Below, one piece after another: positions 52,583 to 61,203 of a stretch of DNA of 64,000 bases. Source of the stretch: SIRX01 sp965213905 (GTDB lineage: Bacteria; Actinomycetota; Rubrobacteria; Rubrobacterales; Rubrobacteraceae). The translations under genes and the position numbers were made by a program. The notes beneath the pieces are model-generated. The model worked only from the letters and a program-made list of their open reading frames with translations, was not told the DNA's origin and ran no database searches. The stretch lies in NCBI GenBank assembly GCA_965213905.1, contig OZ243922.1, forward strand, positions 1,922,001 through 1,986,000. Reading direction: 5' to 3'. Each line of letters begins with the position of its first letter. Within the stretch, counting starts at the first letter, position 1.

Positions 52583-53089
52583 TCAGCGTTCCCGGAAATC
52601 CTCCGGCGTGATCTGGTTGACCCAGTCCTTGAACTTGTCCACGACCTCGTCCTGCGGGGTATCCTCGATGGCCTCCTCGAAGACCACTGAGGCCTCCTCT
52701 ATCACGTCGTCGGAGGCGAAGATTGGGGCCCCGGACCGGACGGCTAGGGCTATGGCGTCCGAAGGGCGGGAGTCCACGTCTATGGTGCGGCCCCCAATCT
52801 CCAGGCTGATAACGGCGAAGAACGTCGAATCTTTCAGCTCTGTCACGGTTATCCGCTCCATCGAGCCACCCAATTCGGCCACCAGGTTGACCGCGAGGTC
52901 GTGCGTCAAGGGCCGGCTAAACTCCGTGTTTTGGAGCTTCATGAGGATGGAACGCGCCTCTCCCTGCCCGATCCAGATGGGCAGGTAACGGTTTTCGTCC
53001 TCGACTTTGAGAATGACTATGGGGCTAGAGCTGAAGAGGTCCAGGTTGATCCCGTAGATGGACATCTGGGTGAAGCCGTTGTCGCTCAC
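52583..53089 (-). CDS. bifunctional nuclease family (DUF151) protein
   Basis: A 168-residue protein of the bifunctional nuclease family. MSIYGINLDLFSSSPIVILKVEDENRYLPIWIGQGEARSI begins the domain, and RTIDVDSRPSDAIALAVRSGAPIFASDDVIEEA is the classic motif. Its biological substrate is uncertain; in some plants a relative degrades RNA and DNA. GTG 53089 has a GAGAGGAG SD and cuts off a poorly conserved upstream stretch of 27 codons. Confidence 0.9.
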   Translation of the reverse strand: MSDNGFTQMSIYGINLDLFSSSPIVILKVEDENRYLPIWIGQGEARSILMKLQNTEFSRPLTHDLAVNLVAELGGSMERITVTELKDSTFFAVISLEIGGRTIDVDSRPSDAIALAVRSGAPIFASDDVIEEASVVFEEAIEDTPQDEVVDKFKDWVNQITPEDFRER

Positions 53090-53186
53090 TGGCTGTTGCT
53101 CCTCTCGTACCGCCGCTAGGCGGTTCCAAATACCTCCGCCGATTTTACTTCCCGCCCCGCCGCTGTTCAATCAGATCAAGATCAGG

Positions 53187-53215
53187 TTGTAAGGCGAGTC
53201 CCCGTGTTGTACATT
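53187..53215 (+). promoter_or_regulatory. promoter of tRNA-Ile
   Basis: TTGTAA (53187-53192), 17-base spacer, TACATT (53210-53215). The tRNA begins 33 bases later, so the precursor would have a leader of about 25 bases. Confidence 0.6.
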
Positions 53216-53247
53216 ATCCCGGCGGTACACTCGGTAGTACCGTTCAC

Positions 53248-53321
53248 GGGCCTGTAGCTCAGCTGGTTAGAGCGCATCTCTGATAAGGATGAGGTCCCTG
53301 GTTCGAGTCCAGGCAGGCCCA
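53248..53321 (+). tRNA. tRNA-Ile (anticodon GAT)
   Basis: The 74 bases fold into a full cloverleaf. The acceptor stem is GGGCCTG/CAGGCCC, the D-arm GCTC/GAGC, the anticodon loop CTGATAA with anticodon GAT, and the T-arm CCTGG/CCAGG with TTCGAGT. CCA is not encoded. Confidence 0.96.
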
Positions 53322-53347
53322 CTTTCGTAGGTTTTGAACCCAAATTT

Positions 53348-53725
53348 TCAGGCTCCGGACCACTCTACTTTCGGTATTTTCGAGTCGTCGAATTCTCCTA
53401 CCCGCCCCCGGCCGAGGTCTTCTAGCTCTTTTAGGCATCGCTCACTTTCTCTTACCAGCTTCGCGACGTTTATCCCCAGCGTCTCGGGTTCGAACTCTTT
53501 TAGACGTACCGTACCGTTGCGCAGAAGGCCTGTTGCGCCGCGCCAGTTGCCGCTCTGCTGGTGGTAGAAGCCGACGCCGACCTGGAGGATGCCCTGGTAG
53601 AGAAACCGGACCCGGCGCGGTTCTTGCATCCAAGCTTCTTCGAGGTACTCGTGGCATTCGAAGAACTCGCCCCGGTTGAACTCTTGTATACCTTTTAAGA
53701 CGAGGTCGGGTACTTCTCCGGACAC
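53348..53725 (-). CDS. DUF309 domain-containing protein
   Basis: A 125-residue helical protein with the DUF309 core: GIQEFNRGEFFECHEYLEEAWMQEPRRVRFLYQGILQVGVGFYHQQSGNWRGATGLLRNG. The conserved EFFECHE and LYQGILQ motifs are present. The function is unknown. GTG has a short AAAGG sequence upstream. It ends 26 bases from tRNA-Ile and is probably co-transcribed after the FmdB gene. Confidence 0.88.
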   Translation of the reverse strand: MSGEVPDLVLKGIQEFNRGEFFECHEYLEEAWMQEPRRVRFLYQGILQVGVGFYHQQSGNWRGATGLLRNGTVRLKEFEPETLGINVAKLVRESERCLKELEDLGRGRVGEFDDSKIPKVEWSGA

Positions 53726-53732
53726 CCTTTGC

Positions 53733-53981
53733 CTAGCCGCAGCAGCTTCCGCCGCAGCATCCGCCGCCGGAAACGTTGCCGCTCGCCATGCGGGCGTCCA
53801 TCACGGGGTTGCTAGATGCGGCGGAGGCCCCGGGGGTTATGGAGGCGAAGTTGGAGATCACCCGCCGCGAACTTTCGGAGCCGCACTCGGGACACTCCGC
53901 CGGGGCGTCGGACTCGCTCATCGGACGCATCTTGTCGAACCGCCCCTCACACTCGGCGCACTTGTATTCGTAGAGAGCCAT
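53733..53981 (-). CDS. FmdB-family zinc-ribbon protein
   Basis: An 82-residue protein. The first 45 residues form an FmdB zinc ribbon (YEYKCAECEGRFDKM and AECPECGSESSRRV). The tail ends in an odd Cys/Gly cluster, SGGGCCGGSCCG, seen in some FmdB-like proteins. In other bacteria such proteins affect formamidase or amidase genes, but the general role is unknown. ATG has an AGAGGTAGGA SD. Confidence 0.88.
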   Translation of the reverse strand: MALYEYKCAECEGRFDKMRPMSESDAPAECPECGSESSRRVISNFASITPGASAASSNPVMDARMASGNVSGGGCCGGSCCG

Positions 53982-54015
53982 TTACTGTCCTACCTCTCGA
54001 TCCGTATTTGTATCT

Positions 54016-54043
54016 TTGCCTATTGTATCGCTTACTTTATAGC
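54016..54043 (+). promoter_or_regulatory. candidate promoter of the urease operon
   Basis: TTGCCT (54016-54021) and TATAGC (54038-54043) lie 16 bases apart. Transcription would start near 54050, leaving about 230 bases of leader before ureA. Confidence 0.5.
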
Positions 54044-54049
54044 TCGTGC

Positions 54050-54283
54050 GAAGTAGCGGCGCCCTACGTTTGGTGTGCCTACGCCTGGTTCCCCGCGGGC
54101 ATCAGGAACGTTCAAACCTCGCTTACCTGGCCGGTTCGGCAACGCGCCATCTTCTTGGGGTCAACCTCCTGGCCCCCGAAGAAAGCGCCGGGAACTTACG
54201 CTGCGGTTACGTGCCAGGCGAACCGGGTAATTGGAGTAGACGACATATCACTGCCAGACAACTTTCGTAGGGAAGGGGGAAAT
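54050..54283 (+). other. long non-coding leader of the urease operon with a strong hairpin
   Basis: No gene is seen between the FmdB start and ureA (302 bases). At 54144-54189, GCGC plus TTCTTGGGG pairs with CCCC plus GAAGAA and GCGC, enclosing about 12 bases. The rest of the leader has further G/C-rich inverted pieces. I do not recognise a known riboswitch class. The open frame continuing upstream of ureA has no family match. Confidence 0.45.
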
Positions 54284-54586
54284 GTGCAACTCACGCCCAG
54301 AGAGCAAGAGAAGATGATGGTCTATCTCGCGGCCCAGATCGCCCGGGACCGCAAGGAGCGGGGGGTCAAGCTCAACTACCCGGAGTCGGTGGCGCTCATT
54401 GCCGCCGAACTTATGGAGGACGCCCGCGACGGTAAAAGCGTCTCCGAAACGATGAGCCACGGGGCCGAGATCCTCACCCGCGACGACGTGATGGAGGGTG
54501 TGCCCGAGATGGTCACGCAAGTGGAGGTGGAGGCGACCTTCCCCACGGGGACGCGTATGGTCACAGTACGGAGTCCTATCTCGTGA
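54284..54586 (+). CDS. ureA: urease subunit gamma
   Basis: A 100-residue gamma subunit: LTPREQEKMMVYLAAQIARDRKERGVKLNYPESVALIAAELMEDARDGKSVSETMSHG and VTQVEVEATFPTGTRMVTV. Length and sequence match bacterial UreA. I chose GTG 54284, which has a GGAAGGGGGA SD. The frame is open further upstream but those codons have no urease similarity. It starts the order ureA-B-C-F-G-D. Confidence 0.95.
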   Translation: MQLTPREQEKMMVYLAAQIARDRKERGVKLNYPESVALIAAELMEDARDGKSVSETMSHGAEILTRDDVMEGVPEMVTQVEVEATFPTGTRMVTVRSPIS

Positions 54587-54605
54587 GCGGCGCAAGGAGG
54601 AGAGC

Positions 54606-54977
54606 ATGATACCCGGAGAGAACCTGCCGGCCGAAGGAAACCTGGAGTTCAACCAGGATCGGCCGTCGGCGAGCGTAACCGTCACCAACACCGGCGACCG
54701 CCAGATCATAGTCGGCAGCCACTTCCACTTCTTCGAGGTCAACAAAGTGCTTCGCTTCGACCGCGAGAAAGCCTACGGCATGCGCGTAGACGCCTACGCC
54801 GGGGCCTACACCCGCTTCGAGCCCGGCGACGAGGTGGAGGTAAACCTCGTGGCCTACACGGGTAACAGGGTCGTCCACGGCTTCAACGGCCTCGTGGAAG
54901 GCGCCCTGGATGAAGAGCCGACCAGGGAAGAGGCGTTCCGGCGGGCGCGCGAGCAAGGCTTTATGGAGGAGGGCTAA
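54606..54977 (+). CDS. ureB: urease subunit beta
   Basis: A 123-residue beta subunit: IPGENLPAEGNLEFNQDRPSASVTVTNTGDRQIIVGSHFHFFEVNKVLRFDREKAYGMRVDAYAGAYTRFEPGDEVEVNLV. ATG 54606 follows an AGGAGGAGAG SD and overlaps the ureC start by one base (TAATG). Normal length. Confidence 0.95.
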   Translation: MIPGENLPAEGNLEFNQDRPSASVTVTNTGDRQIIVGSHFHFFEVNKVLRFDREKAYGMRVDAYAGAYTRFEPGDEVEVNLVAYTGNRVVHGFNGLVEGALDEEPTREEAFRRAREQGFMEEG

Positions 54978-56683
54978 TGGGACAGATAGGCCGACCGGGA
55001 TACCAACAGAGCTTCGGCCCGACTGTAGGCGACCGGATGAGGCTGGCCGACACGGACCTCATAGTACAGGTCGAAGAAGACCGCACCGTCCTCGGTGAGG
55101 AGACGACGTTCGGTTCCGGCAAAGTCCTGCGCGACGGTATGGGCCAGGGCATGGCTACCCGCGAGCAGGGCACGATGGACCTCGTCATCTCCGACGCCCT
55201 GATCATCGACCACACCGGGATCATCAAGGCCGACATCGGCATCCGGGACGGCTTTATAGCCGGTATCGGGAAAGCCGGAAACCCGGACATCCAGGACGGG
55301 GTGACCATGCAGATCGGGGCTTCCACCGACGTTATGTCCGGTGAGGGCTTTATCATTACGGCGGGCGCTGTGGACTCCCACGTACACTTCGTCGCCCCCG
55401 AGCAGATCCCGCACGCCATCTCCGGCGGCACCACCACCCTGCTCGGCGGCGGCACCGGACCTTTTACCGGATCCATCGCCGTCTCCAGCACCCCCGGAGC
55501 CTGGAACCTGCACCGGATGATGGAGGCCACCGAGACCCTCCCCGTAAACATCGGTCTCTTCGGCAAGGGCAGTTCCTCTAGCCCCGACGCCCTGCGGGAG
55601 CAGGTGCGCGCCGGCGCCTGCGGCCTCAAGGTACACGAGGACTACGGCGCGACCACCCAGGCCATCCGCACGGCCCTCTCCGTGGCGGATGAGATGGACG
55701 TGCAGGTGCCGCTCCACACCGACTCCATGAACGAGATGGGCTTTGTCGGGGACACGATGGGGGCTTTCGAGGGGCGCACTATTCACACTTTTCACACCGA
55801 GGGCGCCGGCGGCGGCCACGCCCCGGACATCATGGAGGTGTGCGGCCTGGAGAACGTCCTGCCGAGTTCCACGACCCCGACCCGCCCCTGGACCACCGAC
55901 ACCATCGCCGAGCACGTCCCGATGGTCATGGTCGTCCACCACCTGAACCCGAACGTCCCCCAGGAAGTCGCCCTGGCCGAAAGCCGGGTGCGGGGAGAGA
56001 CCATCGCCGCCGAGGACATCTTGCAGGACATCGGCGCCCTCTCCATGATGTCGAGCGACTCCCAGGCGATGGGCCGCATAGGAGAGGTTTTCCAGCGCAC
56101 CTTCCAGACGGCGTCGAAGATGAAGCGCCAGCGCGGCCACCTCCCCGAAGATAACCACCACCACGACAACCACCGCGTAAAGCGCTACGTCGCCAAGTGC
56201 AACATCAACCCGGCGATAACCCACGGTATAGCGGATCACGTCGGTTCCGTGGAGGTCGGTAAGTTCGCCGACCTTATAATGTGGCAGCCGGCGTTTTTCG
56301 GGGTCAAACCCAACGTCGTCATCAAGGGCGGACTGGTGGCCTACTCGCAGATGGGTGACCCGAACGGTTCCAGTCCATACCCCGAGCCGGTCTTCTCGCG
56401 CCCGAACTTCGGCGGGACCGGAATGCCCATAGGCTCCCTGTGCATGACCTTCGTCTCCGGGACCGCCGCCGAGAACAATATTGGCGAGGAACTGAACCTG
56501 CAGCGGCGGGTAGTCCCGGTGCGGGGCACGCGCTCTTTGGGCAAGAAGGACATGGTCTTGAACGACTACGTCGGGGAGATAAAGGTAGACCCGGAGACCT
56601 ATGAGGTGCGGGTGGACGGCGAGTACATCACCTGCGAGCCAGCCCCAGAACTATCCCTGGCCCAACGGTACTTCCTGTTTTGA
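54977..56683 (+). CDS. ureC: urease subunit alpha (catalytic)
   Basis: The 568-residue nickel-bearing subunit that hydrolyses urea to ammonia and carbamate. Visible active-site parts are the HxH of VDSHVHFVAP, the carbamylated lysine K218 in GLKVHEDYGAT, and MMSSDSQAMGRIGEV. At the flap position occupied by cysteine in many ureases (Cys319 in Klebsiella), this protein has Val320 (MVVHHLNP). The histidine that follows is kept. TTGA overlap with ureF couples translation. Confidence 0.95.
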   Translation: MGQIGRPGYQQSFGPTVGDRMRLADTDLIVQVEEDRTVLGEETTFGSGKVLRDGMGQGMATREQGTMDLVISDALIIDHTGIIKADIGIRDGFIAGIGKAGNPDIQDGVTMQIGASTDVMSGEGFIITAGAVDSHVHFVAPEQIPHAISGGTTTLLGGGTGPFTGSIAVSSTPGAWNLHRMMEATETLPVNIGLFGKGSSSSPDALREQVRAGACGLKVHEDYGATTQAIRTALSVADEMDVQVPLHTDSMNEMGFVGDTMGAFEGRTIHTFHTEGAGGGHAPDIMEVCGLENVLPSSTTPTRPWTTDTIAEHVPMVMVVHHLNPNVPQEVALAESRVRGETIAAEDILQDIGALSMMSSDSQAMGRIGEVFQRTFQTASKMKRQRGHLPEDNHHHDNHRVKRYVAKCNINPAITHGIADHVGSVEVGKFADLIMWQPAFFGVKPNVVIKGGLVAYSQMGDPNGSSPYPEPVFSRPNFGGTGMPIGSLCMTFVSGTAAENNIGEELNLQRRVVPVRGTRSLGKKDMVLNDYVGEIKVDPETYEVRVDGEYITCEPAPELSLAQRYFLF

Positions 56684-57366
56684 TACGGTCGCGGGCGCTG
56701 CTCGGTCTACTCCAGATTTCGGACTCCGCCTTCCCGACCGGCGCCTTCGCCCACTCTTTGGGCCTGGAAGCGTTCTTCGAAGCGGGGGATCTCGCGGGGC
56801 CGGAAGACCTGGAGCGGGTGATAAAAAGCCACCTGGACGCCGCTGCAACCACCGATTGCGTCGCCCTGCGGGCCGCCTGCGACGCGGCCTCGCCGGAGGA
56901 GCTGGTTCGAACAGACCGGCTCCTCTCCGCCACGAAGCTCACCAGAGAACTCCGGGCGGCGAGCGGCGCTACGGGTCGCCGCTTCCTGGCGAGCGTCGGG
57001 GCGCTGGGGCTGGAAGATAGCGGGTTGTTCGGAGATTTCTCCGCCCTGGTGCGGGATGGCGGGACGCCGGGCAATATTGCCGTTGGCTACGGGGTGGCGG
57101 CGCCGCATCTCGGGATAGGACTCGAAGAGATTCTACCCGCCTACCTGTACTCGACCGCTGCGGCGCTGGTCGCCGCCGGACAGAAACTTATCCCGCTCGG
57201 CGGCAGTGTGGCCCAGCGCGTGCTGCACGGTTTCGAAGGGGAAATCTTACAGGCCGTAGAAGAAAGCGCCTCGCTGGAGGTAGACGACATGTACGCGTAC
57301 GCGCCGCTTCTGGACGTGCGCTCGATGTACCATGAGCGCCAGAGGACGAGGCTTTATATTTCGTGA
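56680..57366 (+). CDS. ureF: urease accessory protein UreF
   Basis: A 228-residue accessory protein. LLQISDSAFPTGAFAHSLGLEAFFEAGDL is the UreF signature and PAYLYSTAAALVAAGQKLIPLGGSVAQRVLHGF matches the family C-terminus. It works with UreD and UreG to load nickel and gates the GTPase. The TTG start overlaps the ureC TGA. Confidence 0.93.
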   Translation: MIRSRALLGLLQISDSAFPTGAFAHSLGLEAFFEAGDLAGPEDLERVIKSHLDAAATTDCVALRAACDAASPEELVRTDRLLSATKLTRELRAASGATGRRFLASVGALGLEDSGLFGDFSALVRDGGTPGNIAVGYGVAAPHLGIGLEEILPAYLYSTAAALVAAGQKLIPLGGSVAQRVLHGFEGEILQAVEESASLEVDDMYAYAPLLDVRSMYHERQRTRLYIS

Positions 57367-57405
57367 CCCAGACCAGAAAAAAACGGAAACGGAGGAAAAG
57401 ACAAC

Positions 57406-58077
57406 GTGGATAAACCATTGAGGCTCGGGATCGGTGGTCCGGTAGGTTCGGGTAAGACGGCCCTGATCGCCGAGCTCTGCCGCCGAATGGGTGAGGAGTT
57501 CGAGATCTCCGCCGTCACCAACGACATCTTTACCCGCGAGGACGCCGAGTTCCTGCAAAAAGCCGCCGTGCTCCCCGAAGGCCGGGTCGTCGGCGTCGAG
57601 ACCGGGGGCTGCCCCCACACCGCCGTCCGAGACGACATTTCCATGAACCTGGAAGCCGTCGAAGCCTTCGAGAAGGAGATGCCGCAACTAGACCTGATCT
57701 TCATCGAGAGCGGGGGCGATAACCTCGCAGCCTCCTTCTCCCCGGAACTGGTGGACGCCTCAATCTACGTCATAGACGTTGCCGGCGGCGACAAAGTCCC
57801 GCGCAAGGGCGGCCCCGGCGTAACCCGCTCGGAGCTTCTGGTGATAAACAAGGTAGACCTCGCCCCGCTCGTCGGCGCCGACCTCTCCGTCATGGACCGC
57901 GACGCCACCGAACTGCGCGTCGACGCCCCGACCCTCTTCACCTCCGTAACGGGCGGCGAGGGAATGGAAGAGGTTATGGATTGGGTGCGCGCCGCCGTAA
58001 ACGAGCGCCAGTGGGTACCGGCAACTTCGACGGCGCGTCCCGACCATCACGACCATGACCACGATCACGCGCACTAG
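57406..58077 (+). CDS. ureG: urease accessory GTPase UreG with His-rich C-terminus
   Basis: A 223-residue GTPase that drives nickel insertion. It has the P-loop GIGGPVGSGKTALIAELC, the metal-binding GCPHTAVRDDISMN, IESGGDNLAASFSPEL and NKVDLAP. An extra tail of 12 residues ends in HHDHDHDHAH and could store nickel; the operon has no ureE, the usual His-tailed nickel chaperone. GTG with GGAGG SD. The gene overlaps ureD by 23 bases. Confidence 0.95.
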   Translation: MDKPLRLGIGGPVGSGKTALIAELCRRMGEEFEISAVTNDIFTREDAEFLQKAAVLPEGRVVGVETGGCPHTAVRDDISMNLEAVEAFEKEMPQLDLIFIESGGDNLAASFSPELVDASIYVIDVAGGDKVPRKGGPGVTRSELLVINKVDLAPLVGADLSVMDRDATELRVDAPTLFTSVTGGEGMEEVMDWVRAAVNERQWVPATSTARPDHHDHDHDHAH

Positions 58078-58894
58078 CGTCCCCACGAACACGAAGACCG
58101 ACGGCCAACACGGAGAGCTTCGCCTCGGGCTGGAAAAGCGGGGCGAAAAGACCTCGCTGACCAGCCGCTACTTCACCGTGCCCTTCGGCCCGACGTGGGC
58201 CATCTATCCACCGGGCGGCGAGGAAATCCCGGAGCTTCTCGTAACCACCCCCGCGGACGGCATCCTGGGCGGGGACCGCTACGAGATAGACGTAACCCTC
58301 GGCCCCGGCGCTTCGGCCTCTATCCTGACCACTGGGGCGAACAAAGTCTACAGAGGGCCACAGTCGCGCCAGAACGCTGCCTTTTTCGTAGACGATGGCG
58401 CTTTTCTCGAATACCTGCCGCACCACACCATCCCTTTCTCCCACTCTTCGCACCGGCAAGATACCGAGTTCACTTTGTCAGAAGGTGCCACGCTCCTGTG
58501 TTGGGAGGCTTATTCGGCGGGCCGGGTGGGTCGCGGGGAACGGTTCGCATTCTCATCCCTCGCGAACCGGACGCGGATTTTTCGGGCCGGCGTACCGGAG
58601 GTTATAGATGGCTTCGAGCTTCCGGGCGGGGGTGAGCCGTTCGCCGGGTACTCTTACACGGCCACTATCTACGTCTGTGCGCCGAACAACCTCGAACCGC
58701 TTGCTGAACGGTTGCACACGCTCCTCGCCGGATCACCGGGGATACTCGCATCGTGCAGCGCTGCTACTCCCGAAGTCTGCGTAGTGCGGGTGCTCGCACA
58801 AAACGCCCCCTCCCTGTACCGGACGCTGAACTGGAGCCGGAGCATGGTACGAGAAGTTCTCTGCATGCCCGAACCATCGAGAAAAATCGTTTGA
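58055..58894 (+). CDS. ureD: urease accessory protein UreD
   Basis: A 279-residue UreD/UreH protein, part of the UreDFG complex on apo-urease. FTVPFGPTWAIYPPGGEEIPELLVTTPADGILGGDRYEIDVTLGPGASASILTTGANKVYRG is the conserved core. The ATG lies inside the His-rich tail of ureG in another frame. It is the last urease gene; no nickel permease follows. Confidence 0.92.
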   Translation: MTTITRTSVPTNTKTDGQHGELRLGLEKRGEKTSLTSRYFTVPFGPTWAIYPPGGEEIPELLVTTPADGILGGDRYEIDVTLGPGASASILTTGANKVYRGPQSRQNAAFFVDDGAFLEYLPHHTIPFSHSSHRQDTEFTLSEGATLLCWEAYSAGRVGRGERFAFSSLANRTRIFRAGVPEVIDGFELPGGGEPFAGYSYTATIYVCAPNNLEPLAERLHTLLAGSPGILASCSAATPEVCVVRVLAQNAPSLYRTLNWSRSMVREVLCMPEPSRKIV

Positions 58895-58954
58895 CCGTGT
58901 GTTGGTACTAACGGCGTTGACGGAGCCTCCCGGCACGAAAGCTACCGTCGTGCG

Positions 58955-59188
58955 ATGGGTCGCCGTCGCGCTGCTGTTCGGAGGCTTGCTGTTAGCCTTG
59001 CGCTAGCCTTGCTCTCCGGGTCCTGGGGACTGGAAGCCCTGGCACTCGGTTCCGGGACGATTCTGCTGGGGATAGGACAGATGTTGGCGGCTAGAGACCG
59101 GCCCGGTTGTGCCACGGGAGGAGTGCTCGTAGTGGCAGGTCTCGCGGTGTTGATAGACGCCGGACTCCGGTTGCTAACCGGCGTGTAG
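58955..59188 (+). CDS. possible small membrane protein
   Basis: A 77-residue frame with two hydrophobic stretches (LALALLSGSWGLEALALGSGTILLGIGQML; GGVLVVAGLAVLIDAGLRLL). No family is recognised and there is no SD at the ATG. Another frame just upstream (58899-59006) also reads as membrane-like and ends at a tandem AGCCTTGC, so the gene may be frameshifted. Confidence 0.3.
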   Translation: MGRRRAAVRRLAVSLALALLSGSWGLEALALGSGTILLGIGQMLAARDRPGCATGGVLVVAGLAVLIDAGLRLLTGV

Positions 59189-59229
59189 ATAGGCTTCCGT
59201 AACGCCCGGTGAGGTCCGGTAGTGGCTGG

Positions 59230-59843
59230 TCAACCGTCTTGCTCGTTACTATCTGACTCGTCTTCTTTAACAGAGGTGTTACAGAGGTGTTGGATTGCTC
59301 GTTGGATTGCTCGGTAAGCCAGTCGAGCAGGGTGACCACCGTGACCGCGGCCGTGACCGCCAACAGCGGATATTATCGCGACGATCTCCTGTACGGCGAA
59401 GATCACGAGGTTCGGCACCGAATCGAGCAGGCTGGAAAGGTAGCCATCCAGGCGCTGTGCAATCTCGGGGGAGTCGGGGCCGCCGGGGAGGGCGTCTATC
59501 GTATCGCTCAGGTCGCTTAGCGAGCCCTGGCCCTGGGAGAGCAGGGCGCGGACTTCCTACCCTATGTTCGGGATCATCACGAAGTACACGAACGCCCCGA
59601 ACGCCCCAAAGCCAACGAGCAGTACGATCGCCGAGACGAAAGGCGAGAGGCCGATAGCCTCTAACCCCCGCGCTACGGTCCTCGAAACCAGGGCCAGTAG
59701 CGCGCCCCCACGGCCGCCATCTGCAGCACGAACAAAGCCTCGTAGGCGATGATGAGCCCCACGACGACCGCGACCCCGGCTAGCACCGCCAGGATTAGCG
59801 GGCGGGGCAACGCTCCGGTTGGTCCGTTTGTACGTCCGGGCAT
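59230..59843 (-). pseudogene. decayed AI-2E family (PerM-like) transporter
   Basis: Read on the - strand from ATG 59843: an N-terminal helix (PLILAVLAGVAVVVGLIIAYEALFVLQM) breaks at a run of five Cs (59705-59709). The next frame continues as family sequence (LVSRTVARGLEAIGLSPFVSAIVLLVGFGAFGAFVYFVMIPNIG), meets TAG at 59557-59559, then resumes with EVRALLSQGQGSLSDLSD. The last 200 or so residues are missing. The whole is a dead copy of an eight-helix exporter. Confidence 0.7.
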
Positions 59844-59880
59844 CAGCGTCCTCTTTCGTGGTTTCGGTAACTTGTTTGTT

Positions 59881-61065
59881 TTACCCGATCTCCGAAGACT
59901 TACCCGCTGCTTCTTCGATGGCGCGTAAGGTTTGTGCCTGGTCCATCCCCGTGCTCCGCAAGAGGTCGAAAGCCATCGAGCGGACCTGGCCCACCAGCAC
60001 GCTCGTAGCCAGGTCGTGCCTCTTTTCGAGCGCCTCGGTCGCCAGCCGGGCGGCTTCCAAAGCGGAGTGGCGGGCCTCATCCGGGCCTTCGGCTTCTTCG
60101 AGGTAGGAGGCCAGGTACCCTACGGCCCGCGCGAGCTCGCCGACGGCTTTTGGTAAGGCGGAGGGGGTCCTGTCCCCACGACGTATGGCGTTGTAGGCGC
60201 CGCGGGCCAAAACCCGGGTGTTGATGGCGGCCAGTTCCATCCTCAGGCTCGCGCCGGTGTACAGTTGCAGGTGCTTTATAGACCTCCGGCGGGTGGGGGA
60301 GAGCCGGGCGGTCTCGTGGCCGGCCGAGAGCGTTTCGTAGAAACCTCTTACCCGCTCGTCGAGTTCCCGCGCCCTATCCAGTATGACCCCGGACCGCTCC
60401 AGGTCGCTTTTCTCTATTACGGAGGCTATCTCGTCGAGCACGGAGGCGAGTTCTTCAAAGATTTGCCTCGCGGCCCGCTCGACCACCCGCTCGGGGTTTA
60501 CGGGAAAGAGGTGATGAATAGCGAGCGCCATACCTCCGCCTACCAGGGCGTTTAGCAAGCGGTCCAGTGTGAACCCGTCTTGCGGAGGTTGCAAAACTAC
60601 CACCAGTATCGCCGAGATGGCGGCCTGGTTGACGAAAAGCGTCCTTTCTCCAAAAAGCACCGCGGCGGACATCGCGACAGCTACCACGACCCCTATCTGG
60701 ACGGATCCTACCCCGATCAAGAGCACTATGAGGTCGGCTATCGCAAGGCCCAAAGCTACCCCGATAGCCACCTCGACCGCCCGCCGGCCCCGCTGGCCCA
60801 GAGAAAGGCCCAAAGTGACCACCGCGGCGATAGGGGCGAAGAAGGCCTGGTCGTTACCCAGCACGAAGGTCGCCAGAAAGTAGGCGAGGCTTGCCGCGGC
60901 CGCCGTCTGGAGGATCGGCCAACCGTTCGCCCGGAGCCGGCCGACGCCGGCCCCCAAACGGCGTCGAAAACGGTCAAAACGATCCGAAGATCTCACGGTT
61001 CTCATAACCGGCGTACTCCTTGCGTCATCCACGCTGCGCCCGACGATGAACCTCTTACTCTTCAA
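59881..61065 (-). CDS. FUSC family membrane protein (aromatic acid exporter-like)
   Basis: A 394-residue protein whose first 190 residues contain about six helices, including ILQTAAAASLAYFLATFVLG, AFFAPIAAVVTLGLSLGQRGRRAVEVAIGVALGLAIADLIV and LLNALVGGGMALAIHHLFPVNP. These match the FUSC/ArAE core. The rest is a cytoplasmic helical domain. Such proteins are thought to export aromatic compounds, but substrates are mostly unproven. It lies next to the decayed transporter. Confidence 0.82.
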   Translation of the reverse strand: MKSKRFIVGRSVDDARSTPVMRTVRSSDRFDRFRRRLGAGVGRLRANGWPILQTAAAASLAYFLATFVLGNDQAFFAPIAAVVTLGLSLGQRGRRAVEVAIGVALGLAIADLIVLLIGVGSVQIGVVVAVAMSAAVLFGERTLFVNQAAISAILVVVLQPPQDGFTLDRLLNALVGGGMALAIHHLFPVNPERVVERAARQIFEELASVLDEIASVIEKSDLERSGVILDRARELDERVRGFYETLSAGHETARLSPTRRRSIKHLQLYTGASLRMELAAINTRVLARGAYNAIRRGDRTPSALPKAVGELARAVGYLASYLEEAEGPDEARHSALEAARLATEALEKRHDLATSVLVGQVRSMAFDLLRSTGMDQAQTLRAIEEAAGKSSEIG

Positions 61066-61203
61066 CTATACAGGAGCTTCGGCCGCGGCACGTTCTCATC
61101 CACGGCCTTGTTCGAGACGCTGGAAAACAGATCATGCTACCCTGTAAACATCCTGTGCGGGGCATTTCGAAACCAGGTGGTTCCCGGTGCAGAACCGGAC
61201 ATC

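Noticed and set aside
53816..54283. N-terminal extension of the ureA frame
   Set aside because: UreA is 100 residues in the family; the upstream codons are Arg-rich, cross the start of the FmdB gene on the other strand, and show no similarity.
54050..54283. Known riboswitch (cobalamin, guanidine or nickel type)
   Set aside because: The conserved core sequences of these classes could not be found by eye.
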